Origin: Nocardia asteroides
GTDB taxonomy: Bacteria; Actinomycetota; Actinomycetes; Mycobacteriales; Mycobacteriaceae
DNA length: 64,000 bases
Direction: 5' to 3'
NCBI RefSeq assembly: GCF_900637185.1
Contig: NZ_LR134352.1
Span: 5,198,001-5,262,000 of the forward strand
Under the pieces are notes generated by a model. The model did not search any database. It saw only the letters and a list, made by a program, of their open reading frames with translations, and was not told where the DNA came from. Both the position numbers and the translations under genes were made by a program. Below, one piece after another: positions 11,427-21,318 of the stretch. How positions within the stretch are numbered: the first letter of the stretch is position 1; the number at the start of each line of letters is the position of its first letter.

Positions 11427-11999
11427 TCAGAAGCGGACCGTGAACGTGTACCAGTGGCCCTCGACGTGCTCGTATTCCTCGTCGTAGTCGCCCTGGGCGG
11501 GCGGCGCCCCCTGCGGCAGGTACGCGTACCCGGCGGGACCGAGCAGGTCCATGCCCGGCACGGTGAGCAGGCAGCCGTTGTCGGCGCGGCGCAGGTTGGT
11601 CACGGGGTAGACCCCGATCCGGCCTTCGTCGGCGCTGTCGCAGGCCAGCGCGGCCCGTTCCATGGCCGATTCCGACAGCCACCAGCCCAGCGCGCGCGGC
11701 GCCTCGCTCCACAGCAGTGCCGCGGTCACCAGCACCACGCCGGGCGCCGCCAGGCTGATCCAGCCCGACCGGTGCACGAACGCACCGAGCAGCGCCCACA
11801 CCAGCCAGACGACACCGGTCACCGCCAGCGCGAGCGTCAGCAGCAGCGGCACCGCGAGGTCTTCCCTGGCCATGCTCGACCAGAGCAGCCCCAGGCAGCA
11901 CAGCGTGGCGACGCCGACGATCCAGCGTGCCGTCATCGTCCACCAGCGCGGCGGCACGCGATCCACCCGCGCCTCGGCCACCGTCCCCCCTGTGCTCAT
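11427..11999 (-). CDS. Hypothetical membrane protein
   Basis: 190 residues, no family recognised. Three hydrophobic helices are visible (roughly WIVGVATLCCLGLLW, VPLLLTLALAVTGVVWLVWALLGAF and WISLAAPGVVLVTAALLW), followed by a soluble tail of about 85 residues containing two cysteines (ALACDSADEG and DNGCLLTVPG). This suggests an extracytoplasmic C-terminal domain, possibly with a disulfide. It lies downstream of secG on the same strand, with a hairpin between, and converges tail-to-tail with the E1 gene. Function unknown. Confidence 0.7.
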   Translation of the reverse strand: MSTGGTVAEARVDRVPPRWWTMTARWIVGVATLCCLGLLWSSMAREDLAVPLLLTLALAVTGVVWLVWALLGAFVHRSGWISLAAPGVVLVTAALLWSEAPRALGWWLSESAMERAALACDSADEGRIGVYPVTNLRRADNGCLLTVPGMDLLGPAGYAYLPQGAPPAQGDYDEEYEHVEGHWYTFTVRF

Positions 12000-12005
12000 G
12001 CGAAA

Positions 12006-12038
12006 ACCCTACCGCCGCACCGGGTGCGGTGGCAGGGT
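12006..12038 (-). terminator. Hairpin downstream of secG
   Basis: Imperfect 16-bp inverted repeat (12006-12021 and 12023-12038) with two mismatches; the inner CCGCAC-CGG-GTGCGG core is perfect. It starts just after the secG stop, before the start of the downstream membrane protein gene. Confidence 0.5.
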
Positions 12039-12061
12039 CGAGCGGCGGAGTTCGGCCGAAC

Positions 12062-12295
12062 TCAGTTGAACTTGATCTCCAGGCCGATGCCCAGGATCGA
12101 GATCAGCCAGACCAGGCCGACGAAGATGGTGATGCGGTCGAGGTTCTTCTCCACCACGGTGGAGCCGGACAGGCTCGACTGGACGCCGCCGCCGAACAGG
12201 CTGGAGAGGCCGCCACCCTTGGCGCGGTGCAGCAGCACCAGCAGCACCAACAGCACGCTGGTGATCACAAGGAGGATATCGAGGAACAGCGACAT
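12062..12295 (-). CDS. secG: Preprotein translocase subunit SecG
   Basis: Small SecYEG translocon subunit, 77 residues, with two transmembrane helices. The signature HRAKGGGLSSLFGGG between the helices and the SLSGSTVVEKNLDR segment match actinobacterial SecG closely. The ATG at 12295 is chosen because MSLFLDILLVITS aligns with the usual N-terminus and has AGGA a short way upstream; an in-frame ATG at 12304 would add three residues. In mycobacteria secG directly follows tpiA; here an exporter gene and a lipoprotein gene lie between. Confidence 0.93.
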   Translation of the reverse strand: MSLFLDILLVITSVLLVLLVLLHRAKGGGLSSLFGGGVQSSLSGSTVVEKNLDRITIFVGLVWLISILGIGLEIKFN

Positions 12296-12329
12296 GGCGA
12301 CCATCCTATGGGGTCGGCGGGCGGCGGGT

Positions 12330-13925
12330 CTAACCAGGCTCGACCGCGACCAGATGGGAGACGGTCTCCGGACCCGCCGACCATTGCGCCACGGTCTGCT
12401 CGATCTCCTGGTCGCGCGCGGTCAACCGCACCTGGTGCTGATGCATGTGCTCGGCCCAGGACCGCACGACGAACGCCTCGACGAACCGGTCGACCACCCC
12501 GACATCGCGATACAGCCGCCATTCCATCGCCCCGGTCCGCTGCCGCGACCGCCCGACCAGCGCCATCGACTCGGTGAACACCGCCACGTCGGCGGCGGGC
12601 ACGTCGTAGCCACGCATCACCAGCACCGGCCCGTCCTCCGGGTCGGGTTCCACGACGAGCTGCGGCTCCGGCCAGAACGCCGCGGGTGAGAGGTCGATGT
12701 CCTCGACGTTGTGCCGGATCGGCCACCACAGTGTGCTCACCGCGCAGATCGCGAGCATGCCCGCCGCGACCAGCAATGCCGTCTGCGCCCCGTAGGCCCC
12801 GGCGACCAGGCCCCACAGCAGCGAGCCGATGGCCTGCCCGCCCATGAAGACCAGCATGTACACCGACAGCCCGCGGGCCCGCACCCAGGCGGGCAGCAGC
12901 AGCTGCATGGTCGAGTTCAGCGTCGACATGGCCAGCAGCCACGCCAGCCCGGCCCCGACCAGCAGGATCAGCACCACCGGCACGCTCGGTACCAGCGCGG
13001 TCGCCACCGCGCCCAGCCCGAACAGCACCGCGGCCAGGGCGAGCCGCTGCGTCGGGGTGAACAGCACGCGCAACCGCGACAACCCCAGGGCGCCGAGCAC
13101 CGCGCCGACCCCGAGCGCGCCGAGCAACAGGCCGTACCCGTCGGACGCCAGCCCGAGCCGGTCGTGCGCGATCACCGGCAGCAGCGACCACTCCGCGCTG
13201 GCGGGCGCGATGAACAGGATGGCGCGGAACAGTACTCGCCGGATCGCGGGCGCGGCGCGAATGAACCGGGTCCCGGCCTGGAGCGCCGCGAGCGGCCGTT
13301 CGCTGGGCAGCGTGCGCGGCCGGGTCTGCCAGCGCGACACCACCAGCACCGCGACGATCCCGACGAACGAGAGCGTGTTGAATCCGAACACCACCGTCGG
13401 CCCGGCGATCGAGACGATCACGCCCGCCACCGCGGGCCCCACCGCCCGGCCGATATTGATGCTCATGCTGCCCAGCGCCGCCGCCGAGGTGATCTGGTCG
13501 CGCGGCACCAGTTCCGGCTGGATGGCCTGCCAGGCCGGGGCGGTGAGCGCCTGCCCGCAGCCGAGCAGGAACAGCAGGGTCAGCAGCACCGCGGGCGTGG
13601 TGTGCCCGGTGGCGGTGAACACGGTGAGGGTGAGCGAGGCCACCGCCATGCCGGTCTGCGCGCCGATCAGCAGCCTGCGCCGGTCGACCAGGTCGGCGAG
13701 CACCCCGGACGGGATGGACAGCAACATCACCGGCAACGCCAGCGAGGTCTGCACGAACGACACCAGCGCCGCCGCGTTGGGCTGGTCGACCAGGATCCAC
13801 TGCGCGCCGACCGTCTGCATCCACGTGCCCAGATTCGACACCAGCTGCGCGATCCACAGGGCCCGGTACACCGGCGACCGCAACGGCGCCCACGTCGATA
13901 CCGGTGCGGCCGCCACGCTGTTCAC
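12330..13925 (-). CDS. MFS transporter of the EntS/MFS_3 type with a C-terminal soluble domain
   Basis: About 531 residues. Residues 1-400 form twelve predicted helices with MFS features: ALWIAQLVSNLGTWMQTVGAQW in the first helix and the loop motif GVLADLVDRRRLLIGAQ. The last 110 residues (from about WWPIRHNVEDIDLSP) are soluble and contain PVLVMRGYDV and GAMEWRLYRDVGVVDRFVE, resembling an ABM/dimeric-barrel domain; this arrangement is typical of MFS_3 proteins, many of which export siderophores. The substrate is not predictable. The frame is open to 14039, but the GTG at 13925 puts the N-terminus just before the first helix. It lies 34 nt upstream of the secG start. Confidence 0.85.
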   Translation of the reverse strand: MNSVAAAPVSTWAPLRSPVYRALWIAQLVSNLGTWMQTVGAQWILVDQPNAAALVSFVQTSLALPVMLLSIPSGVLADLVDRRRLLIGAQTGMAVASLTLTVFTATGHTTPAVLLTLLFLLGCGQALTAPAWQAIQPELVPRDQITSAAALGSMSINIGRAVGPAVAGVIVSIAGPTVVFGFNTLSFVGIVAVLVVSRWQTRPRTLPSERPLAALQAGTRFIRAAPAIRRVLFRAILFIAPASAEWSLLPVIAHDRLGLASDGYGLLLGALGVGAVLGALGLSRLRVLFTPTQRLALAAVLFGLGAVATALVPSVPVVLILLVGAGLAWLLAMSTLNSTMQLLLPAWVRARGLSVYMLVFMGGQAIGSLLWGLVAGAYGAQTALLVAAGMLAICAVSTLWWPIRHNVEDIDLSPAAFWPEPQLVVEPDPEDGPVLVMRGYDVPAADVAVFTESMALVGRSRQRTGAMEWRLYRDVGVVDRFVEAFVVRSWAEHMHQHQVRLTARDQEIEQTVAQWSAGPETVSHLVAVEPG

Positions 13926-14144
13926 CCGCTGAGCATATCCCCGGCGACCGGCCGCCCCCGGCTGCGCAACGGCGGGCGCCCCGCGGTGCACGCCCGACGG
14001 ATTCGGCGCGGCGCGAGCGGAATCGATGGCGCCCGCCACCCGCCGCCCGCGCGAATCACCTTGGACGGCAAGCGGTTTTCCGAGATCGCGGCCCCGGTTC
14101 GGCGATCACCGGAATCGGGCCGATCGGCACGTACGATGGGCTAC

Positions 14145-14933
14145 ATGTCGGCAACCCTGCTCCGTCTCGCCGCGCTCTGTGTCCTCGCCACCGCCGCGGC
14201 CACGGCCTGCTCGTCCTCCGATTCCGGGGAGGCGCCGGACGACACGGCGACCCCGATGGGTCACACCTACATCTCCACCGAGGTCGACGGCGACGCCATT
14301 CCCGGCGGCGGCCCGATGACCCTCACCTTCGCCGACGGCCGCATCTCGGCCAACTCCGGCTGCAACACCGCCGGTGGCACCGTCGACCTGAGCAACCACA
14401 TCCTGCACACCTCTCCCCTGGCCGGCACCCTGATGGCCTGCGCGGGTGATCGCGGTCGCGCCGACGCCTGGCAGAGCGCCTTCCTCGAATCCGACCCCAC
14501 CTGGCGGCTCGACGGCGACAAGCTCACGCTGACCGGCGAGACCGTCACCGTCCACCTCACCGACAAGAAGATCGTCACCCCCGACAAGCCGCTCACCGGC
14601 ACCACCTGGATCGTCACCACGCTGCTCACCCCGGAGGGCCAGGTCCGCTCGACCACCCTCGACGAGGTGAGCCCGAACCTCACGATCGGCGCGGGCGGCA
14701 CCGTCAACGGCATGGCGGGCTGCAACCGGATGACCGGCACCGCCGGCGTCGGCCCCGGCGACGCGGTGACCTTCGCCGTCGCCACCACCAAGATGATGTG
14801 CGGCCCCGACGTCATGGAGGTGGAGAACGCCGTGCTGACCGCCCTCGACGGCCGCACCACCGCCACCGTCGACGGCGACACCCTGACGCTGAAGAACGAC
14901 AACGGCAACGGCCTGGTCCTGCACGCGCAGTAG
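14145..14933 (+). CDS. Lipoprotein with two META (HslJ-like) domains
   Basis: About 262 residues. A signal peptide ends in a plausible lipobox (VLATAAATAC, Cys 22), followed by a Ser-rich linker. Two META repeats follow: GHTYISTEVDGDAIPGGGP with SANSGCNTAGG, and LTGTTWIVTTLLTPEG with NGMAGCNRMTG; the paired GCN motifs and TLMAC/TKMMC cysteines are characteristic. META domains occur in HslJ and other envelope proteins; their function is unclear. The ATG at 14136 is an alternative start; neither has a strong ribosome binding site. It sits between the MFS gene and tpiA. Confidence 0.85.
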   Translation: MSATLLRLAALCVLATAAATACSSSDSGEAPDDTATPMGHTYISTEVDGDAIPGGGPMTLTFADGRISANSGCNTAGGTVDLSNHILHTSPLAGTLMACAGDRGRADAWQSAFLESDPTWRLDGDKLTLTGETVTVHLTDKKIVTPDKPLTGTTWIVTTLLTPEGQVRSTTLDEVSPNLTIGAGGTVNGMAGCNRMTGTAGVGPGDAVTFAVATTKMMCGPDVMEVENAVLTALDGRTTATVDGDTLTLKNDNGNGLVLHAQ

Positions 14934-14943
14934 CCGTGAACGA

Positions 14944-14980
14944 CACAGGGCCGGACACCTCGACGGTGTCCGGCCCTGTG
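14944..14980. terminator. Bidirectional terminator between the META lipoprotein gene and tpiA
   Basis: Perfect 16-bp stem CACAGGGCCGGACACC (14944-14959) with its complement at 14965-14980 and a 5-nt loop, placed between two converging genes. Confidence 0.85.
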
Positions 14981-14996
14981 CGGTAGCTGTACCCGA

Positions 14997-15782
14997 TCAG
15001 GGCAGCGGACCACCCGCGGCGATCGCCGAGAGGGTGGCGAACTCGTCCGCCTTCAGCGAGGCACCGCCGACCAGCGCGCCGTCGATGTCGGGCCGACCGA
15101 CCAGCTCACCGACGTTCTTCGCGTTGACCGACCCGCCGTAGAGCACGCGGACACCCGCGGCGACCTCCGGCGAGGCCAGCTCGGCCAGCTCGGCCCGGAT
15201 CGCGCCGCAGACTTCCTGCGCGTCGGCCGCCGAGGCGACCTTGCCGGTGCCGATGGCCCAGACCGGCTCGTAGGCGATGACGACCTGCGAGATCTGCTCG
15301 GCCGTCAGGCCTTTGAGCGAACCACGCAGCTGCTCGAGGTTGTACTCGACGTGCGTGCCCGCCTCGCGGATGCCCAGACCCTCACCGATGCAGACGATCG
15401 GGGTGATCTCGTTCTTCAGCGCCTGCTTGGCCTTGGCCAGCACGGTGGCGTCGTCCTCGTTGTGGTACTGACGACGCTCCGAGTGCCCGACCACCGCGAA
15501 GGTGCAGCCCAGCTTGGCCAGCATGGACCCGCTGACCTCGCCGGTGTAGGCGCCCGAGTCGTGCACCGACACGTCCTGCGCGCCGTAGGTGAGCAGGAGC
15601 TTGTCGCCCTCCACCACCGACTGCACGCTGCGCAGGTCGGTGAACGGCGGGATCACCGACACGTCGACCTTGGCGAAGTACTTCTCCGGCAGCGCGTAGG
15701 CCACCTTCTGCACCAGCGCGATGGATTCGAGGTGGTTGAGGTTCATCTTCCAGTTGCCCGCGATGAGCGGCTTCCGTGCCAT
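14997..15782 (-). CDS. tpiA: Triose-phosphate isomerase
   Basis: Interconverts dihydroxyacetone phosphate and glyceraldehyde-3-phosphate. TIM barrel, 261 residues. [12 protein letters not shown] contains the active-site Asn/Lys, GHSERRQY the catalytic His, [14 protein letters not shown] the catalytic Glu and flexible loop 6, and [15 protein letters not shown] the phosphate-binding loop. It is the last gene of gap-pgk-tpiA, starting 3 nt after the pgk stop. Confidence 0.98.
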   Translation of the reverse strand: MARKPLIAGNWKMNLNHLESIALVQKVAYALPEKYFAKVDVSVIPPFTDLRSVQSVVEGDKLLLTYGAQDVSVHDSGAYTGEVSGSMLAKLGCTFAVVGHSERRQYHNEDDATVLAKAKQALKNEITPIVCIGEGLGIREAGTHVEYNLEQLRGSLKGLTAEQISQVVIAYEPVWAIGTGKVASAADAQEVCGAIRAELAELASPEVAAGVRVLYGGSVNAKNVGELVGRPDIDGALVGGASLKADEFATLSAIAAGGPLP

Positions 15783-15785
15783 GCC

Positions 15786-17000
15786 TCAGCCCTCCAGCAC
15801 CGAAATACCGGGCAACTCTTTGCCTTCCAGGTATTCCAGGGACGCACCACCACCGGTGGAGATGTGCGAGAAACCGTCGTCGGGCAAGCCGAGGGTGCGC
15901 ACGGCCGCGGCCGAGTCACCACCACCGACGACCGTGAACGCACCCTTGCCGGTGGCGGTCACGATGGCCTCGGCGACGCCACGGGTGCCCGCGGCGAACT
16001 TCTCGAATTCGAACACGCCCATCGGGCCGTTCCAGAACACCGTCTTGGCCTCGGTCAGCAGCGCGGCGAAGCGCGACACCGACTCGGGGCCGATGTCCAG
16101 ACCCATCCAGCCCTCGGGGATCTCGGTCGACGCGACGGTCTTCGATTCGGCGTCGGCCGCGAACTTGTCGGCGGCCACGATGTCGACCGGCAGGTGCAGC
16201 ACGTCACCGAAGCGCTCGAGCAGCGACTTGCAGGTGTCGATCATCTCCTCCTGCAGCAGCGAGGAGCCCACCGAAAGGCCCTGGGCGGCAAGGAAGGTGA
16301 AGCACATGCCGCCGCCGATCACCAGGGTGTCGACCTTGGGGGCCAGCGCCTCGATGACGGCGAGCTTGTCGGAGACCTTGGAGCCGCCGAGCACCACCGC
16401 GTACGGGCGGGCCGGGTCCTGGGTGAGCTTCTGCAGCACCTCGACCTCGGCCGCCACCAGCGTGCCCGCGTAGTGCGGCAGCTGCTCGGCGACGTCGTAG
16501 ACCGAGGCCTGCTTGCGGTGCACCACACCGAAACCGTCGGAGACGAACGCGCCGTCGTCGCCCACCAGCTCGACGTAGGCGGCGGCCAGCTTGGCCCGCT
16601 CGCCGTCGTCCTTGCTGGTCTCGCGCGGATCGAAGCGCACGTTCTCGAGCAGCAGCACGTCGCCGTCGGTGAGGCCCTCCGAGCGCGAGAGCGCGTCGTA
16701 GCCGACCACGTCACCGGCCAGCTGGACGTTGCGGCCCAGCAGTTCGGCCAGCTTCACGGCCACCGGGGCCAGCGAGTACTTGGCGTCCGGCTCGCCCTTG
16801 GGGCGGCCGAGGTGGGCCATGACGACGACCTTGGCGCCGGCCTCGACCAGCGCGGAGATGGTCGGGACCGAGGCGATGATGCGGCCCGGGTCGGTGATCT
16901 GGCCGTTGTCGTCCAGGGGGACGTTGAGGTCGGAGCGCACGAGCACGCCCCGGCCTTCGACACCGTCGGCCAGCAGATCCTGAAGAGTCTTGACTGTCAT
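15786..17000 (-). CDS. pgk: Phosphoglycerate kinase
   Basis: Transfers phosphate from 1,3-bisphosphoglycerate to ADP. 404 residues from the ATG at 17000 ([16 protein letters not shown]). Family signatures include [15 protein letters not shown] at the N-terminus, [25 protein letters not shown] in the middle and the nucleotide-binding [11 protein letters not shown] near the C-terminus. It lies between gap (5 nt upstream) and tpiA (3 nt downstream). Confidence 0.98.
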   Translation of the reverse strand: MTVKTLQDLLADGVEGRGVLVRSDLNVPLDDNGQITDPGRIIASVPTISALVEAGAKVVVMAHLGRPKGEPDAKYSLAPVAVKLAELLGRNVQLAGDVVGYDALSRSEGLTDGDVLLLENVRFDPRETSKDDGERAKLAAAYVELVGDDGAFVSDGFGVVHRKQASVYDVAEQLPHYAGTLVAAEVEVLQKLTQDPARPYAVVLGGSKVSDKLAVIEALAPKVDTLVIGGGMCFTFLAAQGLSVGSSLLQEEMIDTCKSLLERFGDVLHLPVDIVAADKFAADAESKTVASTEIPEGWMGLDIGPESVSRFAALLTEAKTVFWNGPMGVFEFEKFAAGTRGVAEAIVTATGKGAFTVVGGGDSAAAVRTLGLPDDGFSHISTGGGASLEYLEGKELPGISVLEG

Positions 17001-17005
17001 GGCGA

Positions 17006-18040
<1,035 letters not shown>

Positions 18041-18153
18041 TCAAGCGGATTCATTCCGACGGGAACCACAGTAGTAGCCGTCACCTGCTTCACGACAGTC
18101 ACCTGCGATTTGTGAGGTTCCCGATTCCCCTGCCTGCGGGAACCACAGAATAA

Positions 18154-18187
18154 AGGGCAGAGCGATCATGCATGACCGCTCTGCCCT
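18154..18187 (-). terminator. Terminator hairpin downstream of whiA
   Basis: Outer 11-bp perfect stem AGGGCAGAGCG (18154-18164) with 18177-18187; the interior TCATGCATGA is itself a palindrome that can extend the stem. It separates the whiA operon from gap. Confidence 0.75.
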
Positions 18188-18225
18188 AAACGTCGGATTC
18201 GCCACAACCTCGGCGAATACCGGGT

Positions 18226-19203
18226 TTACGCGTCGTCGAGCAGCTCCGCCGTCACCGCCGACTCGGTGTCGGGAATGCCGAGGTCCTTGGCCCGCCGATC
18301 GGCCATCGACAGCAACCGGCGGATGCGGCCCGCCACCGCGTCCTTGGTCATCGGCGGCTCGGCCAGCTGACCCAGTTCCTCCAGCGAGGCCTGCCGGTGC
18401 TGGACCCGCAGCCTGCCCGCCGCGGCGAGATGGTCGGGCACGTCGTCGGCGAGGATCTCCAGCGCGCGCTCCACCCTGGCCGCGGCCGCGACGGCCGCGC
18501 GCGCCGAGCGGCGCAGGTTGGCGTCGTCGAAGTTGGCCAGCCGGTTCGCGGTGGCCCGCACCTCGCGGCGCATCCGGCGTTCCTCCCAGGTCAGCCGGGT
18601 GTCCTGGGCACCCATCCTGGTGAGCAGCGCGCCGATCGCCTCGCCGTCGCGGACGACGACCCGGTCGGTGCCGCGCACCTCGCGCGCCTTGGCGGTGATG
18701 CCGAGCCGCCGCGCCGCGCCGACCAGCGCCAGCGCGGCCTCCGGCCCGGGGCAGCTCACCTCGAGCGCCGAGGACCGGCCCGGCTCGGTCAGCGAGCCGT
18801 GCGCGAGAAACGCGCCACGCCAGGCCGCTTCGGCGTCACCGATGCTGCCGCCGACGACCTGCGCGGGCAGCCCGCGAACCGGACGGCCGCGCACGTCGAG
18901 CAAACCGGTCTGGCGCGCCAGCGCCTCGCCTTCCTTGGACACCCGCACCACATAGCGGGAGGTCTTGCGCAACCCACCGGCGCCGAGCACATGCACGTCG
19001 GAGCCGTATCCGTAGAGCTCGAAGATCTCCCGGCGCAACCGCCGCGCGATGGAACCCATGTCCACCTCGGCCTCGACGATCACCCGGCCCCCGACGATGT
19101 GCAGACCGCCCGCGAACCGCAGCAGGGCCGACAATTCCGCCTTGCGCGAGCTGACCTGCGACACCACGAGCCTGCTCAGCTCGTCCTTCACCTCGGCTGT
19201 CAT
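18226..19203 (-). CDS. whiA: WhiA sporulation/cell-division transcriptional regulator
   Basis: Conserved Gram-positive DNA-binding protein with an N-terminal LAGLIDADG-homing-endonuclease-like fold and a C-terminal helix-turn-helix. 325 residues, the usual length. [40 protein letters not shown] and the C-terminal [19 protein letters not shown] and [16 protein letters not shown] segments are diagnostic. The ATG at 19203 overlaps the yvcK stop as ATGA, so the frame upstream of it is not part of this gene. Part of uvrC-rapZ-yvcK-whiA, conserved across actinobacteria. Confidence 0.96.
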   Translation of the reverse strand: MTAEVKDELSRLVVSQVSSRKAELSALLRFAGGLHIVGGRVIVEAEVDMGSIARRLRREIFELYGYGSDVHVLGAGGLRKTSRYVVRVSKEGEALARQTGLLDVRGRPVRGLPAQVVGGSIGDAEAAWRGAFLAHGSLTEPGRSSALEVSCPGPEAALALVGAARRLGITAKAREVRGTDRVVVRDGEAIGALLTRMGAQDTRLTWEERRMRREVRATANRLANFDDANLRRSARAAVAAAARVERALEILADDVPDHLAAAGRLRVQHRQASLEELGQLAEPPMTKDAVAGRIRRLLSMADRRAKDLGIPDTESAVTAELLDDA

Positions 19204-20246
19204 CGCCACGAGACGCGCTCCTTTCCCACCGACCCGGAACGCACATCCGATCCCGTGTGCCGTCCCTCGACTCGAAGCCCTGCCAGTTGCGGCCGCGGCG
19301 CCCGGATCAGCTGATCCAGTGCGGCGGCAAGTTTTCCGGGATGATGCCGATCCGTTCCCGGTTCGGCCACATCGCAGAACGTTACCCGTGCGCGCAACTG
19401 TTCGGCGGCTCTTGCCACATGTTCCCGTTGCCGGCCCTCGGGCACCGACGCCGAATCGACGACCACGTCGTCGACCGCGAAATCCGGTGCGTGCTGGGAC
19501 AATACATGCAGATGACGTTCCGCGGAAAAGCCGGCCGTCTCGCCCGGCTCGGCGGCCAGGTTCAAGACCAGCACCTTGCGCGCCCTGGTGTGTACCAGCG
19601 CGTCGTGCAGCTGCGGCACCAGGACGTGCGGAATGACGCTGGTGAACCACGAACCGGGCCCGAGCACAACGACATCCGCGTGTTCGATGGCCGCGGTGGC
19701 CTCGGGACTGGCGGGCGGATCGGACGGAATCAGCCGCACCCGCCGGACCTTACCCGGCGTGGTCGCCACCGCAACCTGACCGCGCACACAGCGGCCGATC
19801 CGCGGATCCGATTCCAGGCCCGACACTTCGGCCTCGATGTCGAGCGGGATCGGCGCCATCGGCAGCACCCGGCCGGTGATCCGCAGCAGCCTGCCCACCT
19901 CGTCGAGCGCGGCCACCGGGTCGCCGAGGATGTCGGTGAGCCCGGCCAGCAGCAGGTTGCCCACCGAGTGACCGGCCAGCGCGCCGCTGCCGCCGAACCG
20001 GTGCTGCACCGTCGTCGTCCACACCCCGTCGGCGTCCTCGGACAGCGCGGCCAGCGCCATCCGCAGATCACCGGGCGGCAGCATGCCGAGCTCGGCGCGC
20101 AATCTCCCCGACGACCCGCCGTCGTCGGCGACGGTGACCACGGCGGTGATCCGCCTGGTCAGCCTGCGGACCGCGGTCAGGGTCGCGTAGAGCCCGTGGC
20201 CGCCACCCAGCGCGACGACGGCTGGATCGGCCTCCCATCCACTCAT
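19200..20246 (-). CDS. yvcK: YvcK/CofD-family gluconeogenesis factor (CuvA-like)
   Basis: 348 residues. [20 protein letters not shown] is the glycine-rich nucleotide-binding N-terminus, with [23 protein letters not shown] and [17 protein letters not shown] following, all typical of YvcK. In Bacillus and mycobacteria this protein binds UDP-sugars and affects carbon use and peptidoglycan synthesis. It overlaps rapZ and whiA by 4 nt on each side, indicating translational coupling. Confidence 0.94.
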   Translation of the reverse strand: MSGWEADPAVVALGGGHGLYATLTAVRRLTRRITAVVTVADDGGSSGRLRAELGMLPPGDLRMALAALSEDADGVWTTTVQHRFGGSGALAGHSVGNLLLAGLTDILGDPVAALDEVGRLLRITGRVLPMAPIPLDIEAEVSGLESDPRIGRCVRGQVAVATTPGKVRRVRLIPSDPPASPEATAAIEHADVVVLGPGSWFTSVIPHVLVPQLHDALVHTRARKVLVLNLAAEPGETAGFSAERHLHVLSQHAPDFAVDDVVVDSASVPEGRQREHVARAAEQLRARVTFCDVAEPGTDRHHPGKLAAALDQLIRAPRPQLAGLRVEGRHTGSDVRSGSVGKERVSWR

Positions 20247-21199
20247 TCGCGCCCCAGATCCCGGTGCACGACGCGGACGACGTCCACCGCGGCGTGTCCG
20301 GTGTCGCCGCCGATGCGCTCACCGAGCGCCTCGGCGATGGCGACGCTGCGATGTTTGCCGCCGGTGCACCCCACTGCCACCGTCATGTATCGCTTCCCCT
20401 CTTGGCGGTATCCGGTCGTGGTCAGGTCGACGAGATGGTGGCAGGTCTGCAGGTAGTCCTGCGCACCCGCCCTCGACAACACGTACTCGCTGACCACCGA
20501 TTCCTGCCCGGTGTGTTCCCGCAGTTCGGGAATCCAATGCGGGTTGGGCAGAAATCGCACGTCCAACACCATGTCGGCGTCGAGGGGAACACCGTACTTG
20601 AACCCGAACGATTGCACGGTCAGTTGCAGTGCGGCGGGCGCGCCAGCACCGTAGACCTCCTCCAGCTTGCGGTGCAGCTGGTGGATGGACAGCTCGGTGG
20701 TGTCGATGACGACATCGGCGGCCGCCTTCACCGCGGCCAGCCGCACCCGCTCGGCGGTCAGGCCGGCCGACAGGGTGCCGTCGGGGCTGTCGCTCTGCAG
20801 CGGGTGCCTGCGCCGGGCGAAGCCGAAGCGCCGGATCAGCACGTCGTCGGAGGCCTCGAGGAACAGCACCCGCGTGCGGATGCCCGCCGCGCGCAGCTGC
20901 TCGGTCACGCCCGAGAGGTCACCGGTGAAGAACCGGCTGCGCACGTCCATCACCAGCGCGAGCCGCCGGATCGGCGGGTCGGCCGCGGCGCCGAGCTCGA
21001 TCATCCGCCCGATCAGCTCGGGCGGCAGGTTGTCGGTGACGTACCAGCCGAGGTCCTCCAGCACGCGCGCGGCGGTGCCGCGGCCCGCGCCGGACAAGCC
21101 GGTCACGATGACCACTTCTACTGGTTGCTGTGTATCGGTGGCCGACCCGGTCTGTCCGGGTGCCGCCCCCGCATTGTTGTTCGATTCGACGCGTGTCAT
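20243..21199 (-). CDS. rapZ: RapZ/YvcJ-family nucleotide-binding protein
   Basis: 318 residues. Walker A region GLSGAGRGTAARVLEDLGW has Arg-Gly where the classical motif has Lys-Ser; this is usual in the actinobacterial branch. VTDNLPPELI, a DVRSRFF Walker B-like region and the C-terminal VGCTGGKHRSVAIAEALGE are diagnostic. In Enterobacteria RapZ is an RNase adapter for GlmS small RNAs; that role is not established in actinobacteria, so only the family is certain. It sits between uvrC (119 nt upstream) and yvcK (4-nt overlap). Confidence 0.95.
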   Translation of the reverse strand: MTRVESNNNAGAAPGQTGSATDTQQPVEVVIVTGLSGAGRGTAARVLEDLGWYVTDNLPPELIGRMIELGAAADPPIRRLALVMDVRSRFFTGDLSGVTEQLRAAGIRTRVLFLEASDDVLIRRFGFARRRHPLQSDSPDGTLSAGLTAERVRLAAVKAAADVVIDTTELSIHQLHRKLEEVYGAGAPAALQLTVQSFGFKYGVPLDADMVLDVRFLPNPHWIPELREHTGQESVVSEYVLSRAGAQDYLQTCHHLVDLTTTGYRQEGKRYMTVAVGCTGGKHRSVAIAEALGERIGGDTGHAAVDVVRVVHRDLGRE

Positions 21200-21318
21200 G
21201 TCCTACCGGATCCGTTTCTGGGTGCCTTTCGATCATCCCGCACCGGTTCGGGTATCGGGCGCAGACACACAACGTACGGCACTCGCAATGTTGCGTCCTG
21301 CGATCCACCCGTCCCCCG

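Noticed and set aside
20243-21199. Walker A Lys to Arg change in RapZ as a sign of loss of function
   Set aside because: The GAGRGTA form is usual in actinobacterial RapZ proteins and the rest of the protein is well conserved.
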